From NCBI RefSeq assembly GCF_003076515.1, contig NZ_CP022390.1:3170572-3234571 (forward strand): DNA of 64,000 bases, in the 5' to 3' direction. Made by a program: the position numbers and the translations under genes. The notes below the pieces were generated by a model, which was given only the letters and a program-made list of their open reading frames with translations, searched no databases and was not told the origin of the DNA. The DNA is from Alcaligenes aquatilis (lineage in GTDB: Bacteria; Pseudomonadota; Gammaproteobacteria; Burkholderiales; Burkholderiaceae_B). Positions within the stretch are counted from its first letter, which is position 1. Each line of letters begins with the position of its first letter. Positions 57,028-64,000 of the stretch are shown here, one piece after another.

Positions 57028-57815
57028 AGTGCGACTCCCATTTTTCCTTCGTTGTGCATGATGCGCACAAATGCATCCTCCAGATCGTGGCCACCCGCGC
57101 GTTCCATAATGGCTTGTGTGGTATCCAGGGCGACAATCTTGCCACTCTTGAGCATGGCCAGTCGGCCACAGAGGGCCTGGGCTTCTTCCAGATAGTGGGT
57201 GGTCAGCAAGATGGTGTGGCCTTGTTGATTCAGACGAATGATGAATTCCCACAGCGTGCGGCGCAGGTCCACGTCCACACCGGCAGTGGGTTCATCCAGA
57301 ATAATGACAGGGGGGCGATGGACCAGTGCCTGGGCAACCAGCACGCGGCGCTTCATGCCACCGGACAAGGCACGCATATTGGTGTCGGCCTTGTCGCTCA
57401 AGGCCAGATTGGCCAGGATCTCGTCGATCCAGTCATCATTGTGTTTCAGGCCAAAATAGCCCGATTGCAGACGCAAGGTTTCACGAACAGTGAAAAAGGG
57501 ATCATAAACAATTTCCTGTGGCACCACGCCCAGCGATTGGCGGGCTTTTTGGTACTGGGTGCGCACATCGTAACCACAGACACTGACCTGGCCGCTGGTG
57601 GGACGGGTCAGGCCCGCCAACATGGAAATCAGGGTTGTTTTGCCGGCGCCGTTGGGGCCGAGCAAGCCAAAAAACTCACCATGTTCGATAGTCAGGCTGA
57701 CCTGATCGACGGCCAGAAAACCGGCATCGGAGCGGGGAGGGGAAAACAGGCTTTTGAGTCCCCGGCTTTGGGGGGCGAAGCGTTTGCTGACGTTATCGAG
57801 TTTGAAGGCGGACAT
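57024..57815 (-). CDS. ABC transporter ATP-binding protein (YadG-like)
   Basis: A 263-residue ATPase with Walker A GPNGAGKTT, signature LSGGMKRR and Walker B VIILDEPTAG followed by the catalytic glutamate in DEP. It pairs with the downstream ABC-2 permease to form a putative exporter. In betaproteobacteria this pair commonly lies between the mla genes and bolA/murA. A boundary hairpin separates it from mlaC. Confidence 0.93.
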   Translation of the reverse strand: MSAFKLDNVSKRFAPQSRGLKSLFSPPRSDAGFLAVDQVSLTIEHGEFFGLLGPNGAGKTTLISMLAGLTRPTSGQVSVCGYDVRTQYQKARQSLGVVPQEIVYDPFFTVRETLRLQSGYFGLKHNDDWIDEILANLALSDKADTNMRALSGGMKRRVLVAQALVHRPPVIILDEPTAGVDVDLRRTLWEFIIRLNQQGHTILLTTHYLEEAQALCGRLAMLKSGKIVALDTTQAIMERAGGHDLEDAFVRIMHNEGKMGVAL

Positions 57816-57880
57816 GGCAATTTGGTTGGCCTGACGCGAGTGTGGCGGTACAAGTCGTCGCGGTAGCGTCTTTGTTAACT

Positions 57881-57912
57881 AAACAGGCCTACGCATGGGC
57901 GTAGACCTGTTT
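57881..57912 (-). terminator. Hairpin between mlaC and the ABC exporter genes
   Basis: A 14-base stem with one mismatch (AAACAGGCCTACGC with GCGTAGACCTGTTT) closes a four-base loop between mlaC and the next gene. The T content after it on the minus strand is modest, so it may be a partial terminator. The gap of 185 bases holds no gene. Confidence 0.5.
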
Positions 57913-58000
57913 GGGGGTGATCAGGCTCTTTATTATAGAGTACGACTCTGGTCTGCTTAAGAAAGCTCGACCAAAGCGCCCGAGCTTGCCACGGCCTGTC

Positions 58001-58672
58001 TTAGCTGTTTTGCTTGTTCAGCGCCTGAATCAGGCCATCAATGCCACTTTGTTCAATTTGCTGGGCAAACTGGTTGCGGTAGTTTTGGATCAGCCAGATA
58101 CCTTCCACGTTCAAGTCGTAGATTCTCCAGCCTTCAGGTGTTTTCTCCAGGCGGTAATCTACGCCAACCGGGCCACCGTTGGACTGGGTCAGCGAGGAGC
58201 GCACAACCACGTCGTCCGCATTGGCATCACCACGGAAAGGCAGAATGGTCAGCTGGGTCTTGTCATCTACACGGGACAAGGCGCCGCTGTAGGTGCGAAC
58301 CAAGGTGCCCTTGAAAGCCTCGACCAGTCTTTGGCGTTGATCTGCGCTGGCTTGGCGCCAGTAGCGGCCAGCGGACAGGCGAGTGGTCTTTTCCAGGTTC
58401 ACGTACGGCATGATGTTTTCGTTCACAGCGGCCGTGATGGCAGCACGATCACCCTTGCGGATGGCCTCGCTTGCCTTGACAACTTGCAATGCCTGATTGC
58501 CAACCGTTTCAACAAACTTGTTGGGCTCGCCTTTAGGGTCGGCGGCTTGGGCGTGCGCGGCGACAGCATACAAACACAGGGCCAGCGCGGCACAGGTGGT
58601 CAGAACCCAGGAAATCAGGCGAGAGGGAGAGGACTGCAAAGCAGTCCCGCCCAAGGCGGGACGGGAAATCAT
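58001..58672 (-). CDS. mlaC: Periplasmic phospholipid-binding protein MlaC
   Basis: A 223-residue protein with a long signal peptide (cut near AHA-QAA, about residue 42) and the MlaC/Ttg2D domain. Blocks are NIMPYVNLEKTTRLSAGRYWRQAS and FRGDANADDVVVRSSL. It shuttles phospholipids through the periplasm between MlaA in the outer membrane and MlaFEDB in the inner membrane. The order mlaF-E-D-A-C is standard for betaproteobacteria; mlaB, which should follow, is not found. Confidence 0.93.
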   Translation of the reverse strand: MISRPALGGTALQSSPSRLISWVLTTCAALALCLYAVAAHAQAADPKGEPNKFVETVGNQALQVVKASEAIRKGDRAAITAAVNENIMPYVNLEKTTRLSAGRYWRQASADQRQRLVEAFKGTLVRTYSGALSRVDDKTQLTILPFRGDANADDVVVRSSLTQSNGGPVGVDYRLEKTPEGWRIYDLNVEGIWLIQNYRNQFAQQIEQSGIDGLIQALNKQNS

Positions 58673-58711
58673 AAAAAAACTCCGGAATAATGTTCTGCGG
58701 GCAGGGCGTTT

Positions 58712-59491
58712 TTATTCGTCTGCGTCCGAGTAGTCAGGCAGGTCCTGGCTAGAGTCGCCACCGGTGCGACGGTCTTGAACCATCGCATGGCGTCGTTGCA
58801 GGTAAGCGTCGCGTATGAAGCTGTAGCGGTCAAGGGCGATGTCGTTAACAAGTTTTTCTGTATCCAGCACGCCGGCGCGGGCATCCAGCGCCCACAGACC
58901 CATGATGCTGTTGCGTACCGGTACATCCTTGATCGCCATGATCGGGCCCGTGGAGGAAAAGCCTTCCAGGAAGCTGGTGCCGCGTGCCAAACCGTCACGA
59001 ACCGTGCTTGGGCCAAAGAAGGGCAGAACCACGTAAGGTCCAGGCTTGATGCCCCATACGCCCAGCGTTACGCCAAAGTCGTTGGGGATGCGCTCAGAGC
59101 CGTTCATGGTGGCAACGTCGATACAACCACCCAGGCCCATGGTGGAGTTGAACAGGACACGGCCCAGGGTGTTGAAGAAGTCAACATGCTCGCCTTGCAG
59201 GAAGCTGTTGACGGCCGACCAGGCATCGCCCAGGTTGTTGAAAATGTTACTAATGCAGGTGCGTGCAGGCTGCGGTGTCAGGGCGGTATAGCCTTCTGCA
59301 ATGGGTTTGATCAGCGCGCCGTCCACGGTTTCGTTAAAAGCGTAGATGCCACGGTTCATGCTCTCCCATGGGTCCTGGGGGTTGGGGTTGGGCACATTGG
59401 CGCAACCGGCCACAAGGGCAGCACTGGCACCGACCAGGCTCAAACGGACTCCACGAGGCAGGGAGTAAGAGCGGCGAGTTGTTGTATTCAT
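58712..59491 (-). CDS. mlaA: Outer-membrane lipoprotein MlaA (VacJ)
   Basis: A 259-residue lipoprotein. The lipobox is LVAGC with the modified cysteine at residue 30, after a basic stretch and hydrophobic helix. The MlaA/VacJ domain contains DPWESMNRGIYAFNE, NIFNNLGDAWSAVN and GPYVVLPFFGPSTVRDG. It removes misplaced phospholipids from the outer leaflet and passes them to MlaC. An ATG eight codons earlier is possible. Its C-terminal tail is acidic. Confidence 0.93.
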   Translation of the reverse strand: MNTTTRRSYSLPRGVRLSLVGASAALVAGCANVPNPNPQDPWESMNRGIYAFNETVDGALIKPIAEGYTALTPQPARTCISNIFNNLGDAWSAVNSFLQGEHVDFFNTLGRVLFNSTMGLGGCIDVATMNGSERIPNDFGVTLGVWGIKPGPYVVLPFFGPSTVRDGLARGTSFLEGFSSTGPIMAIKDVPVRNSIMGLWALDARAGVLDTEKLVNDIALDRYSFIRDAYLQRRHAMVQDRRTGGDSSQDLPDYSDADE

Positions 59492-59529
59492 GGTTGTGTC
59501 GTCTGTAATGAGCATGAGTCAGCGGTTTA

Positions 59530-60006
59530 CTACTCCGATTTGGAGCCGCCGTCATTGGAGGCCGTGTTGTAAAGGAACTTGCTGATCAGTTCCTCCAGCA
59601 CAACCGCGCTTTGGGTATAGGTAATGGTGCTACCGCTTTGCAAATTCTTGTCGTCGCCGCCGGCAGTCAGACCTATGTATTGTTCACCCAACAGGCCCGA
59701 GGTCAGAATGGAGGCCGACGTGTCTACGGGGAATTTGTAGTGTTCGTCCATATCCAGTGTGACCACGGCTTTGAAGTCCTGATTGTCAAAACCAATGGAG
59801 CTGACTCGACCAACGACCACACCGCTGGCCTTGATGGGCGCACGTGGTTTCAGGCCACCTAGATTATCGAACTTGGCAGAGACCTGGTAGGTTTTGGCAA
59901 AGGAAAAAGAACTGAGGTTACCCGCCCGCAGAGCCAGGAATGCCAGTGCGACCAGCCCCAGCAAAACAAACAGGCCAACCCAGAAATCGGTTTTCTCGCG
60001 ATTCAT
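59530..60006 (-). CDS. mlaD: Inner-membrane MCE protein MlaD
   Basis: A 158-residue protein with one N-terminal membrane segment (residues 8-25, WVGLFVLLGLVALAFLAL) and a single MCE domain (about 40-120, APIKASGVVVGRVSSIGFD and ILTSGLLGEQYIGLTAGG). It forms the hexameric hub that receives phospholipids from MlaC and contacts MlaFE. Gap to mlaE is 21 bases. Confidence 0.94.
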   Translation of the reverse strand: MNREKTDFWVGLFVLLGLVALAFLALRAGNLSSFSFAKTYQVSAKFDNLGGLKPRAPIKASGVVVGRVSSIGFDNQDFKAVVTLDMDEHYKFPVDTSASILTSGLLGEQYIGLTAGGDDKNLQSGSTITYTQSAVVLEELISKFLYNTASNDGGSKSE

Positions 60007-60027
60007 AGCTGAGCAATTCCTAAATAG

Positions 60028-60813
60028 TTAACTGAACATAAGGGCGGTGAGCAGGAAGTCCGTGCCCAATACCGCCAAAGCGCCGCTGACAACGGTGCGT
60101 GTGGTCGCGCGAGAAACGCCTTCGGGCGTGGCCTTGGCATGCCAGCCCATATACAGCGCAATCAAGGTCACGATCAGGCCAAATACCAGGCTCTTGATCA
60201 CACCGTTGAGTACGTCATCAATCACATCGACGCCATTTTGCATCTGTGACCAAAAGGCGCCGGCATCAATGCCGATCATTTGTACGCCGACGATATAGCC
60301 GCCCAAAATACCGACCATGGAAAAGACGGCGGCCAGAATAGGCATGGCAATAATGCCACCCCAAAAACGCGGCACCAGCAGGCGTCGCAAGGGGTCGACT
60401 GCCATGACTTCCATGGCAGCAATCTGTTCACCGGCTTTCATCAAACCGATCTCGGCCGTGAGCGACGTACCGGCCCGACCAGCGAACAGCAAAGCGGTCA
60501 CAACGGGGCCCAGTTCTCGTACCAAAGACAGGGCGACCAGCAGACCCAGCGCCTCTTCGGAACCATAACGATTCAGCGTGTAATAGCCTTGCAAGCCCAG
60601 CACAAAACCGACGAACAGGCCGGAAACGGCAATGATCAGCAGCGAATAGTTGCCGATAAAGTGAATTTGCTGGGAAACCAGACGGGGGCGGCGCCACAGC
60701 AGCGATGAACGTGCTAGCAAGGCAGCAAAAAGGCGGCTGAATGCGCCCAGCCCGTAAATGCTGTTGCGTATCGCAGTGCCTAGCGCGCTAATCGGGGCGG
60801 TAATGAAGTTCAT
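60028..60813 (-). CDS. mlaE: Phospholipid ABC transporter permease MlaE
   Basis: A 261-residue membrane protein with six membrane segments. Conserved blocks are IPSLLV-type beginning FIGNYSLLIIAVSGLFVGFVLGLQGYYTL, the sequence ELGPVVTALLFAGRAGTSLTAEIGLMK and the ATPase contact region EQIAAMEVMAVDP. It forms the membrane core of MlaFEDB and starts four bases before the mlaF stop. Confidence 0.95.
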   Translation of the reverse strand: MNFITAPISALGTAIRNSIYGLGAFSRLFAALLARSSLLWRRPRLVSQQIHFIGNYSLLIIAVSGLFVGFVLGLQGYYTLNRYGSEEALGLLVALSLVRELGPVVTALLFAGRAGTSLTAEIGLMKAGEQIAAMEVMAVDPLRRLLVPRFWGGIIAMPILAAVFSMVGILGGYIVGVQMIGIDAGAFWSQMQNGVDVIDDVLNGVIKSLVFGLIVTLIALYMGWHAKATPEGVSRATTRTVVSGALAVLGTDFLLTALMFS

Positions 60814-61634
60814 GAGCGCGTTGTCCGATTTTGGAGCCAGGCTTCAAAAGCCGGGGTGACGGGATAGTTAAAGGCGATGGGGCCATCGGGTTCGCCACGC
60901 AGGAACTGTTGCACGTAGGGATCTTTGGAGGCGCGCAGCTCGGTGGGCGTGCCTTGGGTTAGCAAACGTCCCTGGCCAACCATATAGACTTGATCAGCAA
61001 TGGCAAAAGATTCGGCCACATCGTGCGTAATCAGTACCGAAGCGCAGTTCAGGCGGTCCGTCAGGTCTCGAATCAGTTGTGCGGTAATGCCCATAGAAAT
61101 AGGATCCAGGCCGGCAAAGGGTTCGTCGTACAGAATCAGCTCGGGCTCCAGCACAATGGCGCGAGCCAAGGCAACCCGGCGGGCCATACCGCCAGAGATT
61201 TCATTGATGCCCAAATGGGCGGCGGCACGCAGGCCAACGGCGTCCAGCTTGTCCAGCACACGATCTTCAATGGCGGGTTCAGAATCGTTTGTTAGCTCCC
61301 GCAAAGGGAAAGCCACGTTTTCAAATACGTTCAGGTCGGTAAACAGGGCACCCTGCTGAAACAGTACACCCATGCGTTGACGCGTCTGGCGCAGGGCCTC
61401 GCCGTCCAGCTTGGCCAGGTCCTGGCCAAAAACCGTGACCGTGCCTTTTTGGGCGCGAATTTGCCCAGTAGCAGCACGCAGAAGTGTTGTTTTTCCGGAA
61501 CCCGATCCCCCCATCATGGCAACGACCTGGCCTTTCTGGACGGTCATGGACACGTCCGCCAGTACGGTAAAAGCACCATAACCCAGCGAGGCAGAATCCA
61601 GATTTAGTACGGCTTGGTCAGTATTTACAGCCAT
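60810..61634 (-). CDS. mlaF: Phospholipid ABC transporter ATPase MlaF
   Basis: A 274-residue ATPase with Walker A GGSGSGKTT, signature ISGGMARR and Walker B LILYDEPFAGLDP. It drives phospholipid transfer through MlaED. The ATG that gives MAVNTDQ is taken as the start; upstream in-frame codons add about 28 residues with a basic, unlikely sequence. The first gene of the mla set. It has no recognisable strong ribosome binding site, which is odd for a leading gene. Confidence 0.93.
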   Translation of the reverse strand: MAVNTDQAVLNLDSASLGYGAFTVLADVSMTVQKGQVVAMMGGSGSGKTTLLRAATGQIRAQKGTVTVFGQDLAKLDGEALRQTRQRMGVLFQQGALFTDLNVFENVAFPLRELTNDSEPAIEDRVLDKLDAVGLRAAAHLGINEISGGMARRVALARAIVLEPELILYDEPFAGLDPISMGITAQLIRDLTDRLNCASVLITHDVAESFAIADQVYMVGQGRLLTQGTPTELRASKDPYVQQFLRGEPDGPIAFNYPVTPAFEAWLQNRTTRS

Positions 61635-61822
61635 GTCGCGGGCAAAAGGGAGGTAAAAGGACCTGCCATTGTACTGCTTGCAGCTCTGGCGGCTCAATGT
61701 CTTGCGCTTTCTGAACACAGGATCGTGACGCTTTTATGACCCATTTTGTGGCGCCTGATACAGCCACTTACTTAAAGTCGGGGCTAGCGATGAAGTCCTC
61801 ATGTTTACGGGGCGAATTTATC

Positions 61823-62353
61823 TTAGGTGGCGGGTTGCATCAAGGCAAATAGCAATCCGCCACCTGCCAGTAACCATAAAGGGTTGATGCGACTTAGCAG
61901 CAGAATGGCCGTACAGGCCAGAGCTGTGCCCCAGGCCCACAATCCGCCTTGAGCCGCTTTTAGGATTGTGCCGCTGGCGGCCAGGATCATGCCTGCGGCA
62001 ATGGGTAGTAGCCCGATTTCAATAGCGCGGATGATGCGCGTGCCTTCATGGCGTTTCCAGATGGTCGCCAAGTAGTAGATCAGTAAGGCCGATGGTAGAA
62101 AAATGGCTACGGATGCGGCCAGGGCACCGGCCCAGCCTGCTGCCTTCCAACCCACCAGAGTCACAAGCAAGGATTTCGGGCCGGGTGTCAGGCGCGACAG
62201 GGCGAACAGGTCCAGAAACTCCTGATTGTTGAGCCAGCCATGGATTTCTACCGATTGCCGGTGAATTTCCGGGATGATGCTCTGCCCGCCGCCTATAGTC
62301 AGAAAAGACAGAGGCGCGAACACGCGCATGAGCTGGAACAGGACCGTGATCAT
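61823..62353 (-). CDS. Chromate transporter, second half-size subunit
   Basis: A 176-residue half of a ChrA-type chromate ion transporter. Blocks typical of one ChrA half are APLSFLTIGGGQSIIPEIHRQSVEIHGW and ALSRLTPGPKSLLVTLVGW (the conserved G-Q-PGP-type motif), and it has about six membrane segments. Short ChrA proteins function as heteromeric pairs. The ATG overlaps the stop of the upstream half (ATGA), so the two are coupled. The family also contains sequence relatives that do not confer chromate resistance. Confidence 0.85.
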   Translation of the reverse strand: MITVLFQLMRVFAPLSFLTIGGGQSIIPEIHRQSVEIHGWLNNQEFLDLFALSRLTPGPKSLLVTLVGWKAAGWAGALAASVAIFLPSALLIYYLATIWKRHEGTRIIRAIEIGLLPIAAGMILAASGTILKAAQGGLWAWGTALACTAILLLSRINPLWLLAGGGLLFALMQPAT

Positions 62354-62925
62354 GATTGTGCTGCCGATGAATCCCCAAGCTGTAGCCAGGCGTACCAGAC
62401 GGACAGCGGCGCACAGATCAGAATAACGGGGATCAGGCTCCATTCCATGACGAAAATGCCGAGAAAAACCGCCAACATGATCGCAATTGGCACAATTCCG
62501 GTAGCTGCGCTGCGCGCCGAGCGTACGCCCATTTCAAGCGACAGACCGATGGCGGCTGCGGCAATCCCGGCCATGGCCTGAGGCACCAGGGTAGAGCCTG
62601 TCAGTTGTTCTAGACCAATCAGCATGAAAATGGCCAGGAGCAGCGGGGGAAGCACCATGCCCAGCGTGGCAAGCAAAGCTCCAGGTCCGGCCAGCAGACG
62701 GTAACCAATCCAGATAGAGAGATTCACCACATTGATGCCGGGTAGTGCCTGGGATAGGGCCAGACCGCTCAGAAAGTCTGCCTGGTTCATCAGGCGTCGC
62801 TGGACGACAAACTCGCGCATTAGCCAGCCACTCAAGCCCCCGCCAAAGCTGGTCAGGCCAATTCGGGCAAAGATCAGAAACAGAGCGCTTAAGGATAAAG
62901 GGGGAGCTTCTTGAGACCGGGTCAT
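62350..62925 (-). CDS. Chromate transporter, first half-size subunit
   Basis: A 191-residue half-size ChrA protein. The N-terminal block FARIGLTSFGGGLSGWLMREFVVQRRL and the following ALSQALPGINVVNLSIWIGYRL match the first half of ChrA, with about six membrane segments. It overlaps its partner gene by four bases. No chrB regulator is adjacent. The start at MTRSQEAP is chosen over a longer frame because it begins shortly before conserved sequence; a good ribosome binding site is not visible for either. Confidence 0.85.
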   Translation of the reverse strand: MTRSQEAPPLSLSALFLIFARIGLTSFGGGLSGWLMREFVVQRRLMNQADFLSGLALSQALPGINVVNLSIWIGYRLLAGPGALLATLGMVLPPLLLAIFMLIGLEQLTGSTLVPQAMAGIAAAAIGLSLEMGVRSARSAATGIVPIAIMLAVFLGIFVMEWSLIPVILICAPLSVWYAWLQLGDSSAAQS

Positions 62926-63570
62926 AGGGCAATGAAGGCGGATAGGGCTCGTCAAAAGTGGAAGTTTGAGCATTCTGGCATACAAATTAAGCCGTTTTTG
63001 CCCTCTTGTGGGCTCGGGTAGGGGGCTGATCCTCCTTGCCAAAGGTGCTGCGGTGCCTTTATCAGTAAGAGCATGGCTGCTGGGCAGGGATGGCTCCAAG
63101 CTCTTGCCATCCCCAAGTGTTCCTTATTTGTTTGAAATATTTAAAGAAAAAAATTAATTAAAGTAAATCAAAAAATTAAATAAAAATGAATTGAAATAAA
63201 TAAGAAAAGAATTAAATAAACAACTTGAAACCATGTGTGGTGCCAGCTTGGTAGGGTATGAAGCAATTGCTGGTAATGAAGGGGGAAATAGGCTTTTTAT
63301 GGGTTCAATCTATTGAAATAAAAGACATTGAAACGACCGTTTGAATTTTATGCAAAGAAATCTAAGTGAATGGACAGGCCGGCCAGGATCAGAACATGGA
63401 CCGTTTTATGAAAACGGATTTGATCTATGCTCATCTTTGATTGAAAATAAAAAAGACTTTATGGTCTTAAAGCCGGTTGTGCGTGTACGATTATTCGATT
63501 GCCGCGCATCGTAGAGCGTCCGTTTGGGGCCTTATGCTGCGTGGGGTTTCAGTTTCCTGGAGACAAACCT
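62926..63570. other. AT-rich intergenic region upstream of fatty-acid oxidation gene
   Basis: No gene is supported. The part from about 63120 to 63360 is strongly AT-rich, with runs of A, T and AATAAA-type repeats, unlike the rest of the window. Within and next to it lie two dyads: TTCAATCTATTGAA (63304-63317, perfect) and GAAAC-GACC-GTTTG (63330-63343). A further hairpin, CCGTTTTATGAAAACGG, is at 63401-63417. These suggest a long regulated promoter for the gene that starts at 63571, with room for nucleoid-protein binding. Confidence 0.5.
63330..63343. promoter_or_regulatory. Candidate PsrA-like fatty-acid operator
   Basis: GAAACGACCGTTTG fits the published PsrA-type pattern (G/C)AAAC-N2-4-GTTT(G/C). 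PsrA is a TetR regulator that controls fad genes in Pseudomonas and senses long-chain fatty acids. It lies 227 bases before a 3-hydroxyacyl-CoA dehydrogenase gene. The spacing is long, so this is a candidate only. Confidence 0.35.
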
Positions 63571-64000
63571 ATGACATCTAGTTCAGCCAGTGCAGTGACG
63601 GGCAGTGCCCGTACCTTGCGTCGGGTCGCCGTGTGCGGTGCCGGCGTCATGGGCGCGCAAATTGCCGCTCATTGCGTCAATGCAGGCATACCAGTAGTTC
63701 TGTTTGATCTGCCCGCCCGCGAGGGTCCAAAAAATGGCATTGCCATTCGTGCCATTGCCAATCTGCGCAAAATGAATCCCGCTCCTTTAGGTACGCCAGA
63801 CTTGGCCGACCTGATCGAACCCGCCAACTACGAAGACAATCTGGATCGTCTGGCCGATTGCGATCTGGTGATCGAAGCCATTGCCGAGCGTCTGGACTGG
63901 AAGCAGGATTTGTATCGCAAGATCGGGCCAGCACTGAACCCTAATGCCATCATTGCCAGCAACACGTCCGGTTTGTCCATCACGTCCTTGGCGGACGTTC
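63571..64000 (+). CDS. 3-hydroxyacyl-CoA dehydrogenase family protein (5' part)
   Basis: Only the first 143 codons are inside the window. The start ATG follows CTGGAGACAAACCT. The NAD-binding region of the 3-hydroxyacyl-CoA dehydrogenase fold is clear: RRVAVCGAGVMGAQIAAHC, then a predicted strand and acidic residue at ...VVLFDLPAREG, then LIEAI-type DCDLVIEAIAER and ASNTSGLSITSLADV. In beta-oxidation these proteins oxidise L-3-hydroxyacyl-CoA, and many of this length type carry an additional enoyl-CoA hydratase domain, as in FadB or FadJ-like proteins. Whether that domain is present lies outside the view. The N-terminal serine-rich stretch is unusual. Confidence 0.8.
   Translation, partial: MTSSSASAVTGSARTLRRVAVCGAGVMGAQIAAHCVNAGIPVVLFDLPAREGPKNGIAIRAIANLRKMNPAPLGTPDLADLIEPANYEDNLDRLADCDLVIEAIAERLDWKQDLYRKIGPALNPNAIIASNTSGLSITSLADV

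Noticed and set aside
57911..58690. A frame opposite mlaC that could have been taken for a gene
   Set aside because: It mirrors mlaC and starts in the gap without a binding site; it also does not contain a STAS domain, so it is not the missing mlaB.

Overview
The window looks like a chromosomal segment of a betaproteobacterium of the family Alcaligenaceae, most likely Alcaligenes or a close relative. The basis is the moderately high GC content, the gene order mlaFEDAC / ABC-2 exporter / bolA / murA / hisG...hisE / hinT / tatABC followed by a DegQ-type protease, the petABC-sspA-sspB block, and the dense LysR and TRAP-type catabolic clusters. I saw no rRNA, CRISPR array, insertion sequence or prophage. 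One tRNA gene, tRNA-Thr(UGU), is present. The species call is an inference from gene order and was not tested by alignment.

Layout. Positions 1-12.7 kb hold small stress-type proteins (BON, CsbD), a LysR/pirin/YcaC group, a short-chain dehydrogenase, and a LysR-controlled operon of five genes: a D-aminoacylase-type deacylase, a permease, a cytoplasmic serine hydrolase of beta-lactamase fold, a nitrilase-superfamily amidase and an N-formylglutamate deformylase-like enzyme. An RlmA-type rRNA methyltransferase follows. Positions 12.7-25 kb hold a membrane diguanylate cyclase, aconitase A with a 12-bp perfect palindrome in its leader, an MFS exporter convergent with an aldo/keto reductase, a PanB-like enzyme with a LysR gene, and tryptophan-to-kynurenine genes (kynA, an alpha/beta-hydrolase formamidase, a RidA protein) divergent from an Lrp/AsnC regulator.

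Positions 25-36.5 kb form a large sugar-acid or hydroxy-acid catabolic locus: a GntR regulator, an IlvD/Edd dehydratase, a 3-hydroxyisobutyrate-dehydrogenase-family enzyme, a hydroxypyruvate/2-oxotetronate isomerase-like protein, a D-erythronate-dehydrogenase-like protein, a complete TRAP transporter, a NIPSNAP protein, a D-2-hydroxyacid dehydrogenase and an FMN L-2-hydroxyacid dehydrogenase. The kinase and decarboxylase of the known tetronate pathway are absent, so the route is unresolved.

Positions 36.6-64 kb are mostly housekeeping: tRNA-Thr, a sulfate ABC importer (sbp-cysT-cysW, without cysA), sspB/sspA, the cytochrome bc1 complex, mscL, a Nif3-like protein, a DegQ/DegS-like protease, tatABC, hinT, the histidine operon (without hisC), murA, an IbaG/BolA protein, a YadGH-like exporter, the Mla phospholipid transport genes (without mlaB), a split chromate transporter, and the start of a fatty-acid beta-oxidation enzyme cut by the window end.

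The most interesting items are the operon with four unrelated amide hydrolases, the incomplete tetronate-like locus, several candidate operators read directly as palindromes, and the absence of cysA, hisC and mlaB from otherwise standard operons.
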